From Capitulum mitella (taxonomy: Eukaryota > Arthropoda > Thecostraca > Pollicipedomorpha > Pollicipedidae): a stretch of 64,000 nucleotides of DNA. Of this stretch, positions 23,530-35,744 are shown piece after piece. The notes below the pieces were generated by a model, which was not told the DNA's origin, made no database searches, and saw only the letters and a program-made list of their open reading frames with translations. How positions within the stretch are numbered: the first letter of the stretch is position 1; the number at the start of each line of letters is the position of its first letter. Location of the stretch: positions 22,258,596 to 22,322,595 of the forward strand of contig CP099844.1 in the NCBI GenBank assembly GCA_030062745.1. Reading direction: 5' to 3'. Position numbers and translations under genes: made by a program.

Positions 23530-24300
23530 TCACCAGTGATACGTGAAAAACAGCATGTCAGGTGGCCTAGCAATATTAAAACAAACAAACGTCACGTATC
23601 ACTACAAATGCCCTTTGGGAGACTGCGCACTCGTTGTCAACAGTGCTTACATCGGCAACAACACAACATCCCTGACAAGGCGCATAACCATGCACTTGCA
23701 ACACGGAGGCCCACTCACTCACACAGAACAACACCGCCATGAGCACTTCGCTCGTCGCACCATCACGTCGGACATAAAGATCCTGGCGAGGGAAACGGAT
23801 AAAAGGCGCCAAGCGGCTCTTGAGGTCATATTCATCCGGCATATGGACGCTCTAGTTAACCGCCAGGTTAACACGCGTGGGACCTTGTAATTGTTTGCAG
23901 GGTCACCACTACGGCCTAGATTGAGAATATGTGAATAGGTGCTGTACCGATCTGCGGTGTATTGTTTTAGTGCTGCTTGTCCATGTTTAATTATGTGTGC
24001 GAATCAGTAGTAGTAGTACGTGTCCTTACTAACCATGTGCTTTAATTCTTAAATTTAAACCAGGCAAATGCCTTTGGCCCATACTTATTTCTGAAGATGT
24101 CTCATGTGTAGACGAAACGTTAGATTAGTCAAATGTGATTTTTTGCTTATTCGTTGTATTATAATGAACATTGGCAACCTTCTTAAATGAAGATTCATTG
24201 GAAACGGAATGACTTCGAAGCCACGTCAAAGAAGACCATCAGTGTCAAGTCCGCTGTAGTTTTTAGCGAACAATGTATACGTAACGATCTGCTTCCTAAA
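23530..24300 (+). mobile_element. Inverted partial copy of the Penelope-like element
   Basis: The 3' part of the same family is present on the plus strand. The endonuclease frame 23543-23890 (CPLGDCALVVNSAYIG, HEHFARRTITSDIKIL, ALEVIFIRHMDALVN) is close to the minus-strand version and open. It is followed by the CTGAAGA..GACGAAACGTTAG motif at 24091-24123 and an AT-rich end. It has no RT part. The two copies face each other with about 130 bases between them, forming a long inverted repeat, an arrangement known for Penelope-like elements. Confidence 0.85.
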
Positions 24301-25342
24301 TTTTGGAATATATATATATATATATTGTGTATATGCATATATATATATATTGCTGTTACATGAAGGACGTGTTTGTCGTATGTGAATCCCACGGGGACCA
24401 TTTCGGATGTCTAATAGTTACTCAGGTGATCCACTGGATGTCAAAGATAGAAGGGCACTGCGACACGAGGTAGGGTTATCAAAGAGGAGTTTCAACGTAA
24501 CGGGCAAACACCCACCATTTACACGACGCTAAAGTGGTCACGGATTTCCATGGGCCGAGGTAATCGGCAGCAACTGCCCATGCTAAATACTGCCGGATAA
24601 ATGAAAAAGGGCACTTAGATAACGTAGGAAACGTCGTGCAAACAACAAACTCATTCAACATAAATAATTGAAAAAGAAGTCTCGAACTGCTGGTCTGTTC
24701 ACTGGGTCCCGGAAGCCTGCCAGGACTTACTGGCCAAGTGCTCTTCATCGATATCGTGGTCCTGAAATTACAGCCGGAGCGATGGAATGCGCGTTTGAAT
24801 TCCCGAGTACCGACTTCCGAAGTTCATCTGTTTGGACGGGCGACCTTCACAATTCGAAGTAATTTTTAATCGTAAATGCCGTTCATTAAAAGCTCCAGAA
24901 AACTGGTACAAGGCACGAGCGATGACGTTCTTGCAGCGCTAGAGCTGGATTTTGTCCTATCACAATTTTAATCTATTTTTCGTTCAATAAAAAGTTATGA
25001 AGTGAAGCGGCGACCTACAATCTAACCTCATTTAAGCATCAACAACTGTTTTTAACGTGACGGCCCCGCAGATAAAGCTGAAGGTCATTGCCGAATGTTT
25101 TAGACTAGACCTGATTGTGTTACCCACGCGCTTGTTTTTCCAAAGCTTTGACAAGGGATATCGGCTTTCACCCATTCTTGGTGCCGTCTTCCAGACGACA
25201 CCACACGCCGCCGTCCATACCCGATCCCCTGGTGCTCACAAAACAGCTCGGGGCAATATAACGCCGATCCCTGCATTTGCGCTCCATAAACAACGACACA
25301 CGCCTGGACGATGTCTTCCGGAGCGGCCTCTCAAACATACCG
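24301..25342. other. Non-coding flank of the retroelement
   Basis: A TA-rich run at 24306-24350 marks the outer edge of the element. The rest is ordinary mixed sequence in which I recognise no gene or repeat. Confidence 0.5.
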
Positions 25343-25939
25343 TCATGACTGCCGAGCTGTTGGGTTGGTGTGGCTGAGTGGTGACCGCCGCCGCCGCTGC
25401 CGATGTCGAGTGCTGACCGCCGCCGCCGCCGCCGCTCCGGTGGGCCAAGACTGTCGCCGCCGGCGCGCCGCGGCACGGCCACCGTGTCCGACCGTCGGTA
25501 ACGACGATAAACCGGCCGACGTCGAATGACGGCCGCCGAGACCGGCGCCGGAAGAGCGTAAGTCTTCGCCGACGGGTGCGGCGGGTAGCGGAAACGGTCT
25601 GTTCGTCAAACGAGCTGAGGGATTCTCATGAGAAGCGTGCATTTTTTCATGCTCGTTAATGTGCACATTGGTGGCAAGAATCCGAAACAATCCATTACAG
25701 GTAATGCATTGTCGCAATCCGCTCTTATCTCCGATGCTCGATTCTCCATGTAGGAAAGAATTTAATGTTCTCTCATTAAATTCTTGGTACATCTCAGGCT
25801 GGAATAAAGGTATTGGCACTGGTGGGACTTTGTAAAAAATCGGGGATATAGGCGTTTGTTCGGCTTGACGGAAAAGTAAGATTACACTTATAATGTCACA
25901 TGGAAAGAATGGTACTGGAAATGGCGTTTGTGTTCCCAA
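25343..25939 (-). CDS. Hypothetical open frame with a C2H2-like motif
   Basis: A 198-codon open frame on the minus strand. Its first half (about 25560-25939) has non-repetitive sequence with CITC..NVHINEHEKMH, which resembles a single C2H2 zinc finger with irregular spacing. The second half is GC-rich low-complexity sequence that need not be coding. No splice sites or neighbours support it. It may be chance. Confidence 0.15.
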   Translation of the reverse strand: MGTQTPFPVPFFPCDIISVILLFRQAEQTPISPIFYKVPPVPIPLFQPEMYQEFNERTLNSFLHGESSIGDKSGLRQCITCNGLFRILATNVHINEHEKMHASHENPSARLTNRPFPLPAAPVGEDLRSSGAGLGGRHSTSAGLSSLPTVGHGGRAAARRRRQSWPTGAAAAAAVSTRHRQRRRRSPLSHTNPTARQS

Positions 25940-25946
25940 TACTTTT

Positions 25947-25948
<2 letters not shown>

Positions 25949-26012
<64 letters not shown>
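25949..26012. repeat. (TA)n microsatellite
   Basis: An uninterrupted TA run of about 64 bases. Confidence 0.95.
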
Positions 26013-26015
<3 letters not shown>

Positions 26016-26479
26016 GGACTATTAAAAAACCCGTGGCGCAGCCATACGAATCATCGGGTTTCCTTGGTTCCATATAAGTGATATTTTCATAATCCTCTGG
26101 TTTTGATTAGTTGCGTTTGTAAAAGTATATAAGGTCTCTATTTAACTGGTCATTTAAACACATTTAAAACTGCCCTCATACGTTCCTTTGGTAGGCGCTT
26201 ATTACAGCCGGAAATGCCTTCCCACGAAGAGCATTCCGATTGTGCTTTTAATGTCGCCCTTTATAACGCAATGAAACTGCCTAGAGGAAACACTAGAGGA
26301 AACAGATCTTCGAGATAGGAGCAGGTATGGCTTTTGTGGCGTTCTGAGCCGTCTTGTGGCACGTTTATAGAGCGGAGGAACTATGAATGACATTCAACGA
26401 ATGCCTCTAATGTACAGCAGAACTCGACCAGCAGCTAACACTCATTGCTTTGCATCAGTGTCCACCATCACTGACACTG

Positions 26480-27140
26480 CCTTACAGAACACCTAGAAAC
26501 CTACAGCGCTGTTTGAGCTCGACCGCAAGCATACAAACGCGAGCGTTTCCGCCGCGGGAGACCACGCCCCTATTCTGCATATGCCGCCCCGCCTTTGGCT
26601 GTTGTGGCCCCGTTAAACAGAACCAGCAAGCTCAGCGGCTGCCGACCCGGTCTGATGACGTCAGCGGTTCTGCTCGGCCGCACCCCTCCGGCGGGGTTGG
26701 TCCCCTCCGGCAGCGCATCGCTACCCCGACGCCCGGCGGCGCCGGCGCCGGCGGCGGTGGCCCCCGAGGGTCACCGTTTCTAGTCGCTTGCTGTCCACTT
26801 CATTTGGGTCAGGAGCGCGCGCGGCAGAAATAGCCGCCGAGCCGCGTCAGTATCGCCGCGCGGCCGGCGCGCCGCGCCGCCGCTCGCCGCATTGTTCGCG
26901 GGGTGACGAGGGAGCGGCTCCTATTCGTCACGCGGCGCCGGCTGTCGGCGTTTTGACGGCACTGCCGGCCGGACGCACCTCCGGTCTGATTAACGGCGCC
27001 GCTGACGGGCCGGGCCGGGCATTAGCGCCGCGGCGCGCCAGATGCTGCGTCTGTCGCTGCACCGGCGCAGAAACTGCAGACGAAGCGGCCCGAGAACTAC
27101 AGACACGTTGTGACAGTGGTCTCGGGTTATGGTGAATGAA
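26480..27140. other. GC- and CpG-rich island
   Basis: Dense CpG with words such as CTGATTAACGG and GGGCATTAGCG, which contain ATTA homeodomain cores. Open frames on both strands are composition-driven. It looks like a CpG island or regulatory block rather than a coding exon. No transcript evidence can be read from sequence. Confidence 0.3.
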
Positions 27141-30100
27141 GACAGCTAATAAACGTCTCGTTGTTTGTTCTGTTTTTTTTCTGAAAGTCTTGTAGTTATC
27201 CATCCCAGGAAGGCTGATTTAGCCCGTAAGGAAATCAATCACCAATCGCAGTTTAGAAAAGTGGTACCTCCGATTGAAGTACAGGGGTCAGTTTCAGCCA
27301 CACTCGAGTTATTTAGAAGACTGAAGAGATAAGCCTGGCTGTAATCTTATTCATTGTTTTCAGCCCGACTTAACCGAAATATTGGCTTATTTTAGCACCG
27401 ATTGTCTTCGCATTGCAACCTAGGTCTATTTTCATTATCTCCAAACTCCTAACGTTTCGTGTTGCTGAGCAATTTTTATTTATTTAATCCTGGGATTTGC
27501 TTACGAGATCTTTTAAGTCGAGGAACGTGCCAAGCACAGGTCATTGCAGGACCACGAGCATCACATGCGATCATGGAACTCGTGATAACGGCTGCATGTT
27601 TACTTTGGGGCGAAATTTTGACATACCGTCAAAGTTGCCGCGGCCTCCCACAGGCCAGCTGTTGGACGATCTCAGGGAGACGAGACGAGACGGGCGCCGA
27701 TACGACTCGAACTCGTCTCGCCTGAACAAGGAGAAGAGTGCTCAACTTACTTAGCCACCGACACGAAGTAAGTTAGCTGTTCCACGAAGTATGTTGCTAT
27801 TTTGCCGTTGAACGATAGAAAACTGTAAAATAAACGGTTGCCTTCATGATGGATGAGTGCAAATTAAAGGCAAAAGGCTCCCGAAAAATGTGTTTACTGT
27901 CTATAGTGGATTTGCAGAAAATAAAATGCGTCCTAAAAAGCCTCCGTGACAGTTGCCATTGTCTTTGGAGTCATGTTATTCTTCATCTCTAATTTTCATA
28001 TTTTGGCGCGAGTAAAAGAGGTCCATAATCAAAACTGTTTCCAGTCCCATCCCTTCCAAACTAGCCAGCTCAGGGCTATTCCTTAGATGCCTGAAACAAC
28101 CATTAATGCCAGAGACCGTTTAAGGTTTTCATCAATAATAGTAGGCGACGATGCAAAAGCTTAAAGTGTCACAAAAAGTACACAATGTTCTGCTAACTGC
28201 AAACATCCGTTGTTTGCACATCCTTCATCCTTCCCCAAACACCTCTTTCCCTACTGCTCACTATCTCTTCCTCATATTTATTGCAACAGCACGTTCAAAA
28301 CTAAACAAATAAACAAATAAATAAATAAATAAACAAATGAAAAAAGGTGTGGTAAAGTCCGAACGTTTTTGGTTGAGGTAGCATCCGGCGGAACAGAGCC
28401 CTGTGGAAACAATAACAGGAAGAATGAAACCGAATGCCTTCGACAGAAATCGCTTTTGAAAGCGTAGAACTCCATCAGTACCAAATAAAGCGTGGCAAAA
28501 CATAATATGGAGTCCAGTCGGCCATATTGGAGCCTGTTTTTGGAGAGAGAGGTGTCGTTGTCGATTGCGTACGTCGCTCGCTTCTGCATTGCTTGTTTGC
28601 AATCACAGGGCATGAGTTTACTGAGCGCATTGTTTGAATCGCTTCGTATTCGACGATCTTCGTCGACCTCATCGCTGCTCCGTGGTTTAAATCTACTCAC
28701 CAGGCGGCGCTACTAGGGCACTGCGGCGGTGCGGTGACGCCACTGTCGCAGCCACGCTGCTCCGTCTGACGGGACGTGCTCCAGGACTGCACGAGACGAG
28801 GTGATGCGTCAAAGTCGCGTGCTTGCAGTCGCACCGACGCACCGGATTCAGTGGGCGTTGACGCCACGCGGGAGGCAGTGTAGCCGGGTGACGAGTGACG
28901 GGGAGTTCCACGGGCATCTATTGTCGAGGGTAAGCCACCCATTTCATAGGATTCGATTGTGCAGCATGTCACTCGCGACCTAGCACGATAGCTGGTCATC
29001 GGTTATTGCCCATAGGTTATGTTTCGCGCTTGTAATATACCGCAACTTTCTCGGCTGTTGGAAGGCATATGACCTTTTTTGTTTTTGCTCACATTATCTC
29101 ACTGAGGGATTAAGTACCAAAATTACTTCCAGGTACATAACTGGTGCCGCTTGAGACGGTTTGTTGTTCGTCGAGCCGATTGGTCGGTAACTCGTTGGCA
29201 ATCAGCCACAAGCTGTCGTTGATTGTTTACGTGGTGCCACAAACCCAGCGAGCTGCGAGGCTTCTGCGCACATGTTCGTGGTAAAAACTTCGCCAGTGGC
29301 TGTTCTCAGTCGCCATAGTGAGCCTCGAAAAGAAAACGCATAGCAATGCTAAGAGGAGTGGACAAAGTGACAAACTAAAACTAGCGGTATAAAGCTGATC
29401 GTGAGGCACTCTTTTTGCTCTTTCGTGCTCTGACTTTCTGAATTCCTGCGCATGTAGACAGGTAAGTAAGTGGTTATGCATTTTTTCAGATCAGATGTAA
29501 TTAAGCTGCTTGGATGCAGCGATCTGCGCCCAGAACACAGTTCGTTGCCAACTGTCCGTACGGAAACGCATATCGACACCCCTGGCTGTCGAGTTCCTTA
29601 CCATTTTACATCGCAAGTCAGTGCCGTGGGTTTCTTCTTAGCGCTCACGCCAGCTCGCTCCATTCACGAAATATGGTCGACGCGCACACACACCAAGTCC
29701 CTGATGTCACGTACAGATGGACTATAAAATGGGATGACACGTGTGTAGGTGTTGATCCATCTATGCAAACGTTCTGCGGTTTTCGGGAGGATTTTATGTG
29801 ACAGGCTGTGAATGAAAACCCATCGGAGCCGGAAGTATTCTCGAGTAGTGTTTCCAAAATGATCTTCCATAGATCATGCAATAAGTGGTGGAGGGCAGCA
29901 GAAGTGAGGGTGGGGAAGGGTGCGGCGCTGGTGTTACTCCAAAAATTTAGTGGCGTGAACGATGCTTCACCGATGGACGTATTCAATTATTCGCCTTTTC
30001 GTCTACTAGCTTTGGACGGCTACTTGGCGGGACAGTACATCGTGCAGTCACCACTCGTCGACGGCTGACTTAAGGTTGTAAGGCCGACATTACAAACGTG

Positions 30101-31024
30101 TGGCCGGAGCTGTCGGTCAGCGAAGGGTGCTCTGATGGACGCCAACTTGGTGCGTTCAAGTCGTGCAGTTTTGTTCTTTGATGTCACGTCAGCGAGGCCA
30201 GGTCCTGTGGCAGATCTGCATCGCAGTGTTACCACAGCGAGGCCAGGTCATCTGACCGTGCCTCTTACCTGTTACGCCGAGCCGCAAAGACGTCTCGTCT
30301 CTGACTTCATCAGGAGGGCTCCATCTGGCCGTGTTTGGACGGTCCCTGTCGCTCCAAGTGAGGTCCCCCTCCCCTCGCGGGGCGATGATGAGCTCTGACG
30401 GCTGGCCGCCGGCAGTTCATTGGCTTTAATTCGGTCGGGGCGGCGCGGCCGGCAGCGCTGCAGGGGCCGCTGATCTGTCCTGCAGGCGACCGCCGGCGCG
30501 TGGCGTCCGGGCCGCGGCCGCAGCCGGAGCGCAGCGCCACCTGGGGCCCGCTGGCAGGCCAGGCTCGGGGATACGGACTGTAGAGGTCGAGAATGTGACG
30601 TGGAACTGACGGAACTATCCCACTGCTCGTGCTCATTCGCACTGTCTGTATTTTGCAGGGAATGCCTGCGCTGGTGGCGATTTAATAGGAATAGATCACG
30701 CAACCCATCAAGCTGAAGTCTGCAGCACCGTAAGACATGTGGACTTTGAAGTGCTAGCTGAATGACGGTAAGCCGGCCAAAATGTCAATCAACGCCTTGT
30801 GCCCGCTGACATTCCGCCACTTTTCGCATCATGGCTGATCATTGGACAGCCTCACGAGATAGTCAGGCGATGAATGTGATGTGAGATCAGCAGTTTCAGT
30901 AGCCGCCGGTACCTTCCGGTTCACGGTTTATTACCGAATGCGGCTGCATAGAGCTGAACTTCCGTGACGAAGCTCCATCTGTTGGCCCCGATGTTCAAAA
31001 GATGTCGCGCCGCGCCATTGGCAG
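27141..31024. other. Upstream of the FERM gene, no recognised gene
   Basis: This stretch holds an AAAT/AAAC-type microsatellite at about 28302-28338 and a short GC-rich patch near 30440-30570. The open frames match nothing I know. The promoter and any 5' noncoding exon of the FERM gene should be here, but I could not place them. Confidence 0.45.
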
Positions 31025-34000
31025 ATGCTGGAGAGACTGAGGAACAGGACGCTGGGAAGAGCTGGGGATACTCTCCAGGTATTGGGCAGCTGCTCCGGTG
31101 GTGATACGACAGGTGACGAGGAGCCCGTGACGGTCCACTTCCTGGATGGCAGTCATCATGTCTTCCATGTTAAGGTAAGCAATCAGGGATGAAGACGTTA
31201 TGTATTCCCATCAGTATCATCGTTTTGCACGTAACTTGCTTGTATTGAACTCATACTGTTCTGGTACTGCGTTCTTCTTTTAAATTTCACTAGCGGGAAC
31301 CACCAGCCTTTGGTCGGCTTGTCCTCATTAGTCAAATTTGACGTAGCTAGGTTATTATCGTAAATGTTTAAAGGACGACAAGCTATCGGGGGCGAAAGCT
31401 TACACTGCCGCGATCCTATTTCTTAACGCCAACGAATTTTCTTCCAAATGAGTTGTCGTTTTTGCTCTGAAGCCGCGTTTCTTGGAGCCAGCAAAAACGC
31501 ATCCGACAGAGCAGGGAGACGCCCGGTCCTATCTTAAGTTCTTCGTAATAGAAGGTACCTTGCGAGACGTCGGGAGCCGGTCGATTCCGTTGACGCAGCA
31601 CGGACGGTGTGATCCCCAGCGATGGAGCAGAGCGCAGGTCCTGGTGGAGCTCTCGGCCTCGACACCTGCACATTGCCGAGGTGGACTACTTCAGCCTGAA
31701 GTTCGCCAACGACAGGAACGGTGCCGAAGGCATGGTGAGGTGTCCCACTACTGAGGTCTGTGCTGCGATGCGCGTTGGAAGCTCGAGCCCGGTTTCCGTA
31801 GCTGTCGTGCAAGTGGCAGACCTTCGTGAAGTTGGAGACGACTGAGCTTAGATATCTGCGACATTCGTGATGAAATTCGTGATGTCATCACGTGACATCA
31901 CGTGATGACATGACACGATGACACGTGTCATCGTGACATTCGTGATGACGGAGAACGTCCAAAATACTTGACGTAAGAATGTTAAACACTACCGGAACGA
32001 AAGTTTTTATCCAAAGTAAACTTTGGATGGGCTCAAATGCTATTCCAGATCATGTTTTGATCTTTACTTCCACTAAAAACCATGACCTTTTCATCTACAC
32101 CTTGACCCCAACTTTTCCGATTGATGTTGATTGATTGGTCAGTTCATGTCAAAGCCAGTGGCCAGTGCGCCAAAGATCATCGTCAATAACAATGACTCTT
32201 GATTCCGGCTCTTCCGAATAGACGTGGCTCGTTCACGTCAAAGCTAGGGTGCCAAGGAATATAACCAATCAAAGTATAAATTCGTGCAAGCCATAACTGA
32301 CCTCACGTGAGGTCAACGCCAATTACTTGTTATGTTCGTGCATAATCGATTGAGCCTCTTTTCCGACACAAATCTAGCTCTAATGACTGACGTCAATGGC
32401 AGCAGGTGGGACGCGATAATAATCATGAAAAATGTCAATGGGTGTTTAAATTTTGCCTTGTACCCATTTGTTTGATGTGGAAGAGAAAATTTCATGAAAT
32501 GCCATGCAAATACATAAATAGCCGCTTTAACTGAATGGTGCCAGCCTACCCGTTACCACTGGCTATCGAAACGAAATGCGTACCCGACGAACGTCTGATT
32601 TGTTTCCGTATAATCTCGTGTTGATGACATCACCAATCTCCGTCACATGCGGCGCCGTTTCCAGCGGTGGGTCGACCCGCGGCGGCCTGTGCGGCGGCAG
32701 TCGGCCGGCGGACCGCACCCGACAACGTTCTTCTTCCGCGTCAAGTTCTACAGCCGGGAGCCGGGCCGGCTGCGGCCGCCGGCGCGCCGCCAGCTGCGGC
32801 TGCAGCTGGAGCGGGACCTGACGGAGGCTCGGCCCCGGCCGCCGGCCGCCGACCTCTGCCGACTGGCCGGCCTGGCCGCGCAGGGTCAGTTGGGGGCACG
32901 GTGCCGGCGCCGCTCGGTCGCGACCGGGTCCGAGGACGTTCAAGGCTGACGTACTGACGTCTCGTTCAAACGCCTTGTTGGACGGGTTACGGCGGTTGAC
33001 TTAGGAATACTGGGAGGCGTTCGGCTGCTGGTGACTGCTATGGTTGTATTTACCTCAAGAGAATTGCCCCGAAAAGCCAGATTACGGCATACAAGCTCTC
33101 CACAAATTGTACTAGCGGCGACAGCCCACGGAAGAAGCAATGATGCCGTTGAAACATGCATGGCAGAGGACTAAACGCAACCGCAATCTGTTTGGCTTTC
33201 CCACGCCACACATCTTCGAGTATTGCTCTTTGGTTACATACACACTAGATTTACAAGTAAAGTTATATTCCCAAAGAACGGAAAAGATTGCCGAAAGATG
33301 TCGCTCACTACGTGTTCAAAACTTGCCAACGTTGCGAATGCAAATATATTTTGAGATCTAAAGCGTCTAAGACTGAACTACTGCTTTCCTCCATTCATCC
33401 GCAGAGAAGCATTGCGACAGTTTTCATCTCGAGAAAATCGCATATCTCTCCTGTTTCAGTCGAGTTGGGGGACTACGACCCAGTGAAGCACCCCGCAGGG
33501 TACCTCTCCCGCTCGCCTCTGCTAGCCCGGACTGGTGGCGCCGCCTGCAGACGGGCTGCCGAACTACACAGGAGGCTCAGGTGAGTAGCCGTGCATTCAC
33601 CACTGGAGGTAATGGCCACAAATCAGCCGGCATGAGGGTAGATAGCTTAGAAATGACCAGAATGGTAGAAATTAAGGAGCTTTGACCGTACTTCACTCGA
33701 CCACGGAAAGCTGGTTTGACACGTTTGCGCTTACTGCCTGTGTGACACACGTCACAATGACTCTGGAAAAGTGCTGCTTCGCCACGGCTGGAGAAAGGAG
33801 AGGAATAAAGAACGCCACGATTTATTGACATCATCTCGTGTCGTGAAGTCTTTGGCGTCTCTGCGCCGTGATCGAAACAACAGGGATCGGCCGTCGGCAG
33901 GGGTCTGACACTTGCAGAGGCCGAGCTGCACTTCCTGAACGAGGCACGCAGGCTGCCGCTGTACGGAGTTCATCTGCTCGCAGCTCAGGTGAGAGCCGTC

Positions 34001-34936
34001 TGATGGCTGCCGCTGTACGGAGTCCACCTGCCCACAGCTCAGGTGAGTCCCCTGATGGCTACAGCCTTTCGGAGTCCACCTGCTCACAGCTCGGGTGAGA
34101 GTCGTCTGACGGCCGCAGTTGTACGGAGTCCACATGCTTACACCTCGGGTGAGGGCTTCCTGCCGGCTGCCGGCTGGTTGTCACTCAAATCGGATTCGAT
34201 GGTGCCATGGGAGAATACCTGGATACCCGTACGTCTTTATGTGTGGTGATCTCGTCCTGTGATGGTCACTGAAATGGCATCATAAGGATCAGCTTTGCTG
34301 GTTGATGGAATCGTTCTTTCGTAAAATCAATGCGCAATTATAAAATTGCAGACCGTGCACCGATGACATTGGCACTCTGCCTGACATACAAACAGCATCA
34401 GAGGATATCAAACACCAACAAAGAGTGAGAAGGCGCGGAGTCCGAATACATAATGGACGCTAGCCACATTGATCAAATGTATGAAACAGACAACGTGCCT
34501 TGAACATTCCGTTCGTGCTTTGTAAACTGAATCCTTGGCCTCACGAGAGTCAATGATTTCGTCGCAGTTATCGTCGCTACTGTGTGAACTGCTGGTTCGT
34601 TTGTCTGTCACCAGGACTCGAGTGGGAGTGAAGTTCGTATGGGTGCCGCTGCCATTGGTATGGTGATATTCAAGGAGAAAAAAGTCGATGAATTCCCATG
34701 GACAGAAGTAGTCAAAATCGCGTACAGACAAAGAAGTTTCAATGTCCAGCTGAGGACGCCAACGGTATGCAAACATATGTGCCAGTGCCTAATCACTTTG
34801 ATCATTGCAGAAGCATCAAACAATAAACAAGGCATTAAGTTGGAAACATCGCGTGCAATCAACAAGTTGAGAAACGTTATTGCATTTCCAGAGCTCGTAA
34901 TTTGCATGTGATACGCGTAAAAATAAGTCTTGGAAA

Positions 34937-34968
<32 letters not shown>

Positions 34969-35473
34969 TAAGCTTAGGTCACTGAAAATTTTTATTCGCA
35001 CTCATTTCCATTGCACAAAGTCCAGGATGCTCACTGCCCACGCTTTTTGGCAGAACGTTCCCATATCCTACATTACAGGCCGTTCCATCCGTTGCCCCAG
35101 CTCACAGTACTGATATCATCTTTTTGCTCTCGCTTATAATTCGACATCTTATCGTGTAGCTCAGAAAAGCTTTCTTATGAATCTCCAGTAGGTAGATACA
35201 ACGCATCCAGAGGTCAACACTTGCCATTTTTCTCCGATTTCAGACTCAAACGAGCCGAAGGTCCCTGAGGTTCACATTCTCCTCCTACCACGCGTGCAAG
35301 GCTCTGTGGAGGACAGCTGTCGAGCACCACACCTTTTTCCGGCTGCGGACGCCGCACGCTCCCGTGCTCCGGCCTCTGGCGCCGGGAGGTCGGTTCCGCT
35401 TCAGCGGCCGTACCGAGTACCAGAGCCGGCAGCGGGTGCGGCTCCGGGACGCCGCCGACCGTCCAGTCGTCAG
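31025..35473 (+). CDS. FERM domain of a PTPN3/PTPN4 (Ptpmeg)-like protein, partial
   Basis: FERM domains tether proteins to membrane and cortical actin. Exons: 31025-31174, 31620-31734, 32665-32884, 33460-33580, 33901-33988, 34615-34764, 35244-35473, with compatible phases. Landmarks in order: [22 protein letters not shown] and [14 protein letters not shown] (F1); RWVDP and [21 protein letters not shown] (F2); [35 protein letters not shown] (F3); [31 protein letters not shown]. The order and wording match the PTPN3/PTPN4 family best, where VEHHTFFRL and the closing FRYCGRTE are typical. Exon 2 has one apparent extra base near 31659-31664. The ATG start follows a possible CAG acceptor, so an upstream exon is possible. 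The last exon ends at CAG/GTGAGG; reading through gives an immediate in-frame TGA. The PDZ and phosphatase parts were not found in the window. Confidence 0.85.
31882..31935. repeat. Two adjacent perfect palindromes with CACGTG cores
   Basis: In FERM intron 2, ATGTCATCACGTGA (31882-31895) and its exact reverse complement (31898-31911) are separated by two bases. Immediately after, 31914-31935 is a 22-base perfect palindrome whose centre is CGATGACACGTGTCATCG. Three CACGTG hexamers are present. These could form cruciforms or bind bHLH or bZIP factors. Confidence 0.9.
33951..34164 (+). repeat. Four tandem copies of an exon end plus its splice donor
   Basis: Units 33951-34004, 34005-34056, 34057-34110 and 34111-34164 (54, 52, 54, 54 bases) each contain the end of FERM exon 5 (GTACGGAGT..CAC/CAT..GCTC) and a GGTGAG donor. 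Donor GT positions are 33989, 34043, 34095 and 34149. A partial fifth unit starts at 34165. The first unit is the real exon end. Using the second donor adds sequence with an early in-frame TGA. Confidence 0.9.
34936..34970. repeat. (AAT)n microsatellite
   Basis: About ten AAT units in FERM intron 6. Confidence 0.9.
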
Positions 35474-35744
35474 GTGAGGGGCCAACGCAGAGCCGGACCC
35501 GAGGAGTGGACACCGGAGCTGGCGGTCGAACAGGTGTTGGACGGTCCAGGACAGGACGGTTCTCAGTCGACTAGTGCGGTATTGTCCCGGGAAGACTCAC
35601 CAGGCTGTCTCGTACTGCTCAAGGCTCGCTACTGGGACTGACAAAAGGCGGCCGTCCTGAGCTTTCCTGGAGGAGGTCTGATTGAAGGGATTAGAAGAGT
35701 GGTTTGGAGAAGTGATGCCCTTGTCTGATGTTTCATTACAACAG
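35474..35744. other. Sequence after the last recognised FERM exon
   Basis: It starts with the GTGAGG donor of FERM exon 7. No poly(A) signal or further exon was recognised. Confidence 0.45.

Noticed and set aside
27690-27725. tRNA-like T-arm word (GAGTTCGAGTC) on the minus strand
   Set aside because: It is only a GACGAGTTCGAGTCG-type palindrome; no acceptor stem, D arm or anticodon arm can be folded around it.
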